Assembly: GCA_002438075.1 (NCBI GenBank)
Contig: DJSQ01000148.1
Span: 1-5,685 of the forward strand
Source of the DNA: Clostridiales bacterium UBA6330
Lineage (GTDB): Bacteria; Bacillota; Clostridia; Oscillospirales; CAG-272
Reading direction: 5' to 3'
Length of the DNA: 5,685 bases
Shown here: positions 1-2,907 of the stretch, piece by piece
Layout: the number at the start of each line of letters is the position of its first letter
Numbering within the stretch: the stretch's first letter is position 1
Notes under the pieces: generated by a model
Databases searched by the model: none
Seen by the model: the letters and a program-made list of their open reading frames with translations, nothing else
What the model was told of the DNA's origin: nothing
Made by a program: the position numbers and the translations under genes

Positions 1-21
1 GAGCCCCAAGGTCTTCCCCCC
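1..21. repeat. Partial dispersed G/C-run repeat at left edge (inverted relative to the right edge)
   Basis: The first 21 bases match the reverse complement of 5637-5657 at 17 of 21 positions; the shared core is AGCCCC-AGGTCTT. The element stops immediately before the -35 hexamer at 22. It looks like the end of an intergenic hairpin repeat whose other half lies outside the window, possibly the terminator region of an upstream gene. Confidence 0.45.
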
Positions 22-50
22 TTGACAATTTGTCTGTAACGTGATATAAT
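22..50 (+). promoter_or_regulatory. Consensus sigma-A promoter with extended -10
   Basis: TTGACA (22-27) and TATAAT (45-50) are both perfect hexamers, separated by the ideal 17 bp. TG at 42-43 one base before the -10 makes it an extended -10 element. The predicted transcript start is about 57, leaving a leader of about 20 nt before the lipoprotein ATG. The -35 overlaps an 11-nt dyad, GACAA-T-TTGTC (24-34), which could be a repressor site. It should drive the lipoprotein, regulator and kinase as one operon. Confidence 0.9.
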
Positions 51-64
51 GGAGAAAAGGAAAC

Positions 65-69
65 GGAGG
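65..69 (+). promoter_or_regulatory. Ribosome binding site for the small lipoprotein
   Basis: GGAGG lies 7 nt upstream of the ATG at 77. It is strong and well spaced, and it decides in favour of this short frame over the overlapping frame that begins inside the -10 box. It is the only strong ribosome site in the first operon, because the next two genes start 1 nt after the preceding stop with only weak sites of their own. Confidence 0.85.
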
Positions 70-76
70 AATCTAT

Positions 77-256
77 ATGAAAAGAATGCTGATTGCCCTG
101 CTCGCGGGCGCACTCCTGTGCTTTGCGGGCTGTACGGGGAATGGGGGAGTCGGAGAGATTTTCCGAACCACGGATGCGAAAACCGAACATACTACCGATG
201 CCGTAACCGATGCGGAGCCTACGGGCACCCGTAGCGATTACAGTAAGAATTATTGA
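77..256 (+). CDS. Small lipoprotein, 59 aa, function unknown
   Basis: A short predicted lipoprotein that I do not recognise as a named family. Residues 1-18 form a signal peptide: MKR, then a hydrophobic stretch from 4 to 17. FAGC at 16-19 is a slightly unusual lipobox, with Phe rather than Leu at -3, so Cys19 should be lipidated and the protein anchored on the outer face of the membrane. The mature part is only 41 residues, rich in Thr, Asp and Gly, with no hydrophobic core. It contains TTDA (31-34), TTDA (39-42) and VTDA (43-46), so it is probably disordered. Support for it being real comes from the consensus promoter, the GGAGG at 65-69, the classic signal peptide, and the stop lying 1 nt before the response regulator start, which implies translational coupling. 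It may be an accessory sensor or signal peptide for the kinase, or a shortened remnant of a larger lipoprotein. The gene is fairly certain; the function is not. Confidence 0.78.
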   Translation: MKRMLIALLAGALLCFAGCTGNGGVGEIFRTTDAKTEHTTDAVTDAEPTGTRSDYSKNY

Positions 257-257
257 G

Positions 258-926
258 ATGCAGACAATCCTTTTGGTAGAGGACGACCCCGAAATCACCC
301 GTACTCTGGGGGACTTTTTGCGGTCCGAGGGCTTCGCCGTCACCGCGGCGGACGGACAGCGCGCGGCGCTGGAGTGTGCGACAAGGGGCAGATTCGATCT
401 GGTCCTGCTCGATATCTCCCTCCGAGACGGCAACGGCTATGCCGTCTGTAACGAGCTGAAAAAACGGAAGAACCCGCCGCCCGTCATCTTCCTCACCGCC
501 TCGGGTGACGAGGGAAGCATCGTAACGGGCTTTGACCTCGGCGCGGATGACTACATCCCAAAGCCCTTCAAGCCGCGCGAGCTTGTTTCCCGCATCAAAA
601 ATGCCCTGCGGCGGTGCGGAAACCGAAACCTATTGGAGGTCGGGAACCTCGAAATCAACGCGGATAGCGGAACCGTCACCAAAAACGGCGCGGAGCTGGC
701 GCTCTCGGCGCTGGAGTATCGCCTCCTGTTGCTGCTGGTCTCCAACCGCGGGCGGCTGATGACGCGCGAAAAGCTGCTGGAGGACATCTGGGACGTGGCG
801 GGGGACTTCGTCAACGACAACACCCTGACGGTCTACATCAAGCGTATCCGCGAAAAGGTGGAGGATGACCCCGCAAACCCAACGGTCATCCGCACGGTGC
901 GCGGAATTGGGTATCGGGTGGATTGA
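258..926 (+). CDS. OmpR/PhoB-family response regulator
   Basis: Cytoplasmic DNA-binding response regulator of 222 aa, the usual length for the family. The receiver domain spans about 2-117: acidic pair D9-D10, phosphoacceptor D52 in LVLLDISL, switch Thr80 in FLTAS, and Lys102 in the IPKPF motif. The winged-helix output domain spans about 125-222. Its recognition helix is around 186-202 (DNTLTVYIKRIREKV), and the wing ends in TVRGIGYRVD. All key residues are present, so it should be active. ATG 258 is preferred over the in-frame ATG at 210, because the receiver fold begins at MQTILLVEDD and the longer start would run back through 47 nt of the lipoprotein gene. There is no strong ribosome site of its own, so translation probably depends on the gene before it. 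The partner is the kinase 1 nt downstream. The likely target is the transporter promoter near 2152-2185, and perhaps its own promoter. Confidence 0.96.
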   Translation: MQTILLVEDDPEITRTLGDFLRSEGFAVTAADGQRAALECATRGRFDLVLLDISLRDGNGYAVCNELKKRKNPPPVIFLTASGDEGSIVTGFDLGADDYIPKPFKPRELVSRIKNALRRCGNRNLLEVGNLEINADSGTVTKNGAELALSALEYRLLLLLVSNRGRLMTREKLLEDIWDVAGDFVNDNTLTVYIKRIREKVEDDPANPTVIRTVRGIGYRVD

Positions 927-927
927 G

Positions 928-1932
928 ATGAATCTTTGGAAGGACCGCGAAGTGCGGCGGGCGGTGCTGATTGCGGCACTGCTGACCGTCGCGTTTTCCT
1001 GCGCCATGCTCGCGTTCTCCCCGTGGGCGGCGCTGATTGCCTTTTGCGCGTGCGCGGCGCTTTTTGCCACCTTTGCCGTGTTTACCGCGCGGCGCTACCG
1101 TCGGATTGCGGAGCTGTCGGAATCGCTGGACCGCATCCTGCACGGCGCGGACAGCGTGGAGATTGGGGACGCGGCGGAGGGGGAGCTGTCGATTCTCTCC
1201 AGCGAGGTGCGGAAAATGACGGTCCGCTTGCGGGAGCAGGCGGACTACCTCGCGCGCGACCGTGTGCGGATGAGCGACGCGCTGGCAGACATCTCCCACC
1301 AGCTCCGCACGCCGCTGACCTCGATGAACCTGACGGTCTCCCTCCTCTCCAAGAGCGACCTGACGGCGGAGGAGCGGACGCGTCTGATGTTTGAATTGAA
1401 GCAACGGCTTGCGCGGATTGACTGGCTGGTGGAAACGCTCCTGAAGCTCTCGAAAATCGACGCGGGGACGGTTGCGTTCCGCCGCGACACGGTGCGTGTG
1501 GCGGACCTGTTGCGCGCGGCGCTGGCACCCCTTGAGGTTGCAATGGAGCTGCGCGGGCAGGTGCTGTCGGTCACGGTTGGCGAGGAGACCTTCACAGGGG
1601 ACCTTGCGTGGAGCGCGGAGGCGGTTGGGAATTTGCTGAAGAACTGCTCCGAGCACACGCCTGCGGGCGGTGAGATTTCGGTCACGGTGCGTGAAACCGC
1701 GCTCTTCTGCGAGCTACTGATTCGTGACAGCGGCACCGGCTTTGCAAAGGAGGAAATCCCGCACCTATTCGACCGCTTTTACCGCGGCTCGAACGCGAGC
1801 CCCGAAAGCGTTGGCATCGGTCTCTCCTTAGCGCGGACGGTCATAGCCGCCCAGAACGGGACGCTCTCCGCCGCAAACGCTCCTTCCGGCGGCGCGCTCT
1901 TCGCCGTCCGCTTCTACAAAGGCGTAGTGTAG
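928..1932 (+). CDS. Sensor histidine kinase with two TM helices and a minimal extracellular loop
   Basis: Membrane kinase of 334 aa that phosphorylates the adjacent regulator. Two hydrophobic helices (about 12-30 and 34-53) are joined by only a few residues around SPW, so there is no extracellular sensor domain. A HAMP-like linker (about 55-110, with GELSILSSEVRKM) leads to the HisKA helix carrying H124 in DISHQLRTPLTSM. The HATPase domain has its N box at about 235-245 (NLLKNCSEHTP, Asn239), DSGTG at 267-271, an FDRFYRG lid and the GIGLSLA box at 296-302. All catalytic motifs are present. The start at 928 follows the regulator stop by 1 nt; the in-frame ATG at 865 lies inside the regulator gene and would add a poor leader before TM1. 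The lack of a sensor domain resembles intramembrane-sensing kinases that work with ABC transporters. The H-box wording (SHQLRTP) differs from the HEIKTP type usually seen in BceS-like kinases. Confidence 0.96.
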   Translation: MNLWKDREVRRAVLIAALLTVAFSCAMLAFSPWAALIAFCACAALFATFAVFTARRYRRIAELSESLDRILHGADSVEIGDAAEGELSILSSEVRKMTVRLREQADYLARDRVRMSDALADISHQLRTPLTSMNLTVSLLSKSDLTAEERTRLMFELKQRLARIDWLVETLLKLSKIDAGTVAFRRDTVRVADLLRAALAPLEVAMELRGQVLSVTVGEETFTGDLAWSAEAVGNLLKNCSEHTPAGGEISVTVRETALFCELLIRDSGTGFAKEEIPHLFDRFYRGSNASPESVGIGLSLARTVIAAQNGTLSAANAPSGGALFAVRFYKGVV

Positions 1933-1951
1933 GGGGGATGCGGGGGGATGC
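1932..1951 (+). repeat. Perfect 10-bp tandem repeat after the kinase stop
   Basis: GGGGGGATGC occurs twice back to back (1932-1941 and 1942-1951). The first copy begins on the last base of the TAG stop. The second provides most of the left end of the inverted repeat that closes at 2152. It looks like slippage or duplication of the repeat end. Confidence 0.7.
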
Positions 1952-1954
1952 GAT

Positions 1955-1978
1955 GGGGGCTTCTTGAAAGAAGCCCCC
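1955..1978 (+). repeat. 10-bp GC-rich hairpin after the kinase gene (possible attenuator or terminator)
   Basis: GGGGGCTTCT (1955-1964), loop TGAA, AGAAGCCCCC (1969-1978): a perfect 10-bp stem with a tetraloop, 22 nt after the kinase stop. It is followed by AAGCCCCC rather than a T-run, so it is not a canonical intrinsic terminator. It may stabilise the 3' end of the block 1 transcript or reduce read-through into the transporter genes. Confidence 0.6.
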
Positions 1979-2013
1979 AAGCCCCCAAGAACTTTCAACG
2001 CATTTATTTAGGA

Positions 2014-2073
2014 GTGCGAACATGGTGCGCAACTTTTTTGATGGTTGTAAAGGATAGCGCGCTATGTTCGCAC
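2014..2073. repeat. Central 17-bp imperfect hairpin
   Basis: GTGCGAACATGGTGCGC (2014-2030) pairs with GCGCGCTATGTTCGCAC (2057-2073) over 17 positions, with only two G-U wobbles, around a 26-nt T-rich loop. The hairpin is bracketed by the direct repeat CATTTAT (2001-2007 and 2074-2080). No reading frame of note lies inside it. It could be a small transposable-element remnant with terminal inverted repeats, or a structured RNA segment. Confidence 0.6.
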
Positions 2074-2110
2074 CATTTATATAATTGGGGGAAGTTTTGG
2101 AAAGGGGTTT

Positions 2111-2140
2111 GGGGAAAACTTTTTGGAAAAAGTTTTCCCC
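2111..2140 (+). repeat. 14-bp perfect inverted repeat, second outer hairpin
   Basis: GGGGAAAACTTTTT (2111-2124) and AAAAAGTTTTCCCC (2127-2140) are perfect complements separated by GG. In RNA this gives a 13-bp stem with a TGGA loop. It is followed by AACGCATCCCCC rather than U's, so it is not a standard terminator on either strand. CAACGCAT at its right side (2140-2147) recurs at 1996-2003. It lies just before the putative operator of the transporter promoter. Confidence 0.65.
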
Positions 2141-2151
2141 AACGCATCCCC

Positions 2152-2185
2152 CAGTCACGAAAGAGTCATTTTGGCGTGGTAAAAT
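2152..2185 (+). promoter_or_regulatory. Putative activator-dependent promoter and operator for the ABC transporter
   Basis: Two 7-mers, CAGTCAC (2152-2158) and GAGTCAT (2163-2169), are separated by GAAA, so AGTCA repeats with an 11-bp period. Ten base pairs further on is an extended -10, TG-G-TAAAAT (2177-2185). No good -35 exists at the expected place (about 2157-2162). This is the layout of a PhoB box, where tandem 7-mers spaced by 4 bp replace the -35. The regulator at 258-926 is the natural candidate to bind. The predicted transcript start is about 2192. This rests on pattern and spacing only. Confidence 0.55.
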
Positions 2186-2201
2186 CGTGGTAGAAACAGA
2201 A

Positions 2202-2209
2202 AGGAGAGG
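2202..2209 (+). promoter_or_regulatory. Ribosome binding site for the ABC ATPase
   Basis: AGGAGAGG, with AGGAG ending 8 nt before the ATG at 2215. It is a strong site, consistent with this being the first gene of a separate transcript, unlike the coupled starts at 258 and 928. Confidence 0.85.
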
Positions 2210-2214
2210 CATCA

Positions 2215-2907
2215 ATGGAAATTTTGAAAATTGAGCATCTGACAAAAACCTACGGGACGGGGGAGAACACGGTCCGCGCGGTTGACGACATTTCGTTCTC
2301 GGTGGAGAAGGGGGAGTTCCTTGCCATCATCGGTCCCTCGGGGTCGGGTAAATCGACCCTGTTGCATATCCTCGGCGGCGTGGATCGCCCCACCTCGGGC
2401 AAGGTCTATTTGAACGGGCAGGACGTTTACGCACAGAACGAGGAAGCGCTCGCAATCTTCCGCCGTCGGCAGGTCGGACTGATTTATCAGTTCTATAACC
2501 TGATTCCCGTGCTGGATGTCGTGGAAAACATGACCCTGCCCGTGCTGATGGACGGTCGGCGGGTCAACGAGGAGCGCCTCCGGGAGCTGCTGAATGTTCT
2601 GGGGCTGACGGCGCGGCAGAAGAACCTGCCGAATCAGCTCTCGGGCGGTCAGCAACAGCGGGTGTCCATCGGGCGGGCGCTGATGAACGCGCCGTCGGTG
2701 GTGCTGGCGGACGAGCCGACGGGTAACCTCGATTCCCGCAACAGTCAGGAGATTGTCGAGCTGCTCAAGCAGTCCAACCGCAAGTACGGGCAGACGCTGG
2801 TCATCATCACGCATGACGAGAATATTGCCCTGCAAGCCGACCGCGTGATTGCGATTGAGGACGGAAAAATCGTGCGCGACGAGCGGATTCGGGAGGCGGT
2901 CAAATGA
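2215..2907 (+). CDS. ABC transporter ATPase, MacB/LolD type
   Basis: Cytoplasmic ATPase of 230 aa that powers the FtsX-type permease encoded next. Motifs in order: Walker A GPSGSGKST (40-48), Q-loop Gln92 in YQFYNLIPVLDVVEN, signature LSGGQQQR (142-149), Walker B VVLADE (162-167) with catalytic Glu167, D-loop NLD (171-173) and switch His200 in ITHD. All are intact. The QFYNLIP stretch and the length are typical of the MacB/LolD/FtsE (type VII) group, which mostly moves lipoproteins, peptides or drugs at the envelope, or transmits mechanical force, rather than importing solutes. The ATPase should act as a dimer. The stop overlaps the permease start (ATGA, 2904-2907), so the two are translationally coupled. 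The closest functional analogues are the ATPases of Bce- and Vex-type peptide-resistance modules; the substrate cannot be read from the ATPase. Confidence 0.97.
   Translation: MEILKIEHLTKTYGTGENTVRAVDDISFSVEKGEFLAIIGPSGSGKSTLLHILGGVDRPTSGKVYLNGQDVYAQNEEALAIFRRRQVGLIYQFYNLIPVLDVVENMTLPVLMDGRRVNEERLRELLNVLGLTARQKNLPNQLSGGQQQRVSIGRALMNAPSVVLADEPTGNLDSRNSQEIVELLKQSNRKYGQTLVIITHDENIALQADRVIAIEDGKIVRDERIREAVK

Larger units (their letters stand above)
1943..2152. repeat. Nested palindromic intergenic element (MITE/REP-like)
   Basis: The 282-bp gap between the kinase and the ATPase holds no credible gene. Most of it is one nested structure. Outer ends GGGGGATGCG (1943-1952) and CGCATCCCCC (2143-2152) are a perfect 10-bp inverted repeat. 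Just inside lie two G/C-run hairpins (1955-1978 and 2111-2140), whose flanks are diverged inverted copies of each other: both show AAGTT-TT, then G-runs, then hairpin, then C-run, when one is read on the opposite strand. A third hairpin (2014-2073) sits close to the centre. No target-site duplication is visible around 1943/2152. It could be a composite miniature mobile element or two separate intergenic repeats that inserted in opposite directions. The transcript from block 1 probably crosses it. Confidence 0.55.

Noticed and set aside
49..234. 61-codon frame overlapping the lipoprotein gene
   Set aside because: Its start falls within the -10 box, before the predicted transcript start, and it has no ribosome site; the frame at 77 has both GGAGG and a signal peptide.
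210..257. Upstream start for the response regulator
   Set aside because: It would add 16 residues ahead of a receiver domain that normally begins at MQTILLVEDD, and overlap the lipoprotein gene by 47 nt.
865..927. Upstream start for the kinase
   Set aside because: It lies inside the regulator gene and adds a polar, non-family leader before TM1; the ATG at 928 directly after the stop fits the operon pattern.
1955..1978. Canonical Rho-independent terminator after the kinase
   Set aside because: The stem is strong, but no T-run follows it on the + strand; kept only as a hairpin with possible attenuating effect.
1948..2193. 81-codon frame in the gap between kinase and ATPase
   Set aside because: It is a translation of the hairpin repeats (GKFWKGVWGKLFGKSF), has no ribosome site, and would sit across three palindromes and the putative operator.
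1933..2214. tRNA, riboswitch or CRISPR in the gap
   Set aside because: I see no cloverleaf, no known aptamer core and no regularly spaced repeats with unique spacers; the structure is explained by inverted repeats.
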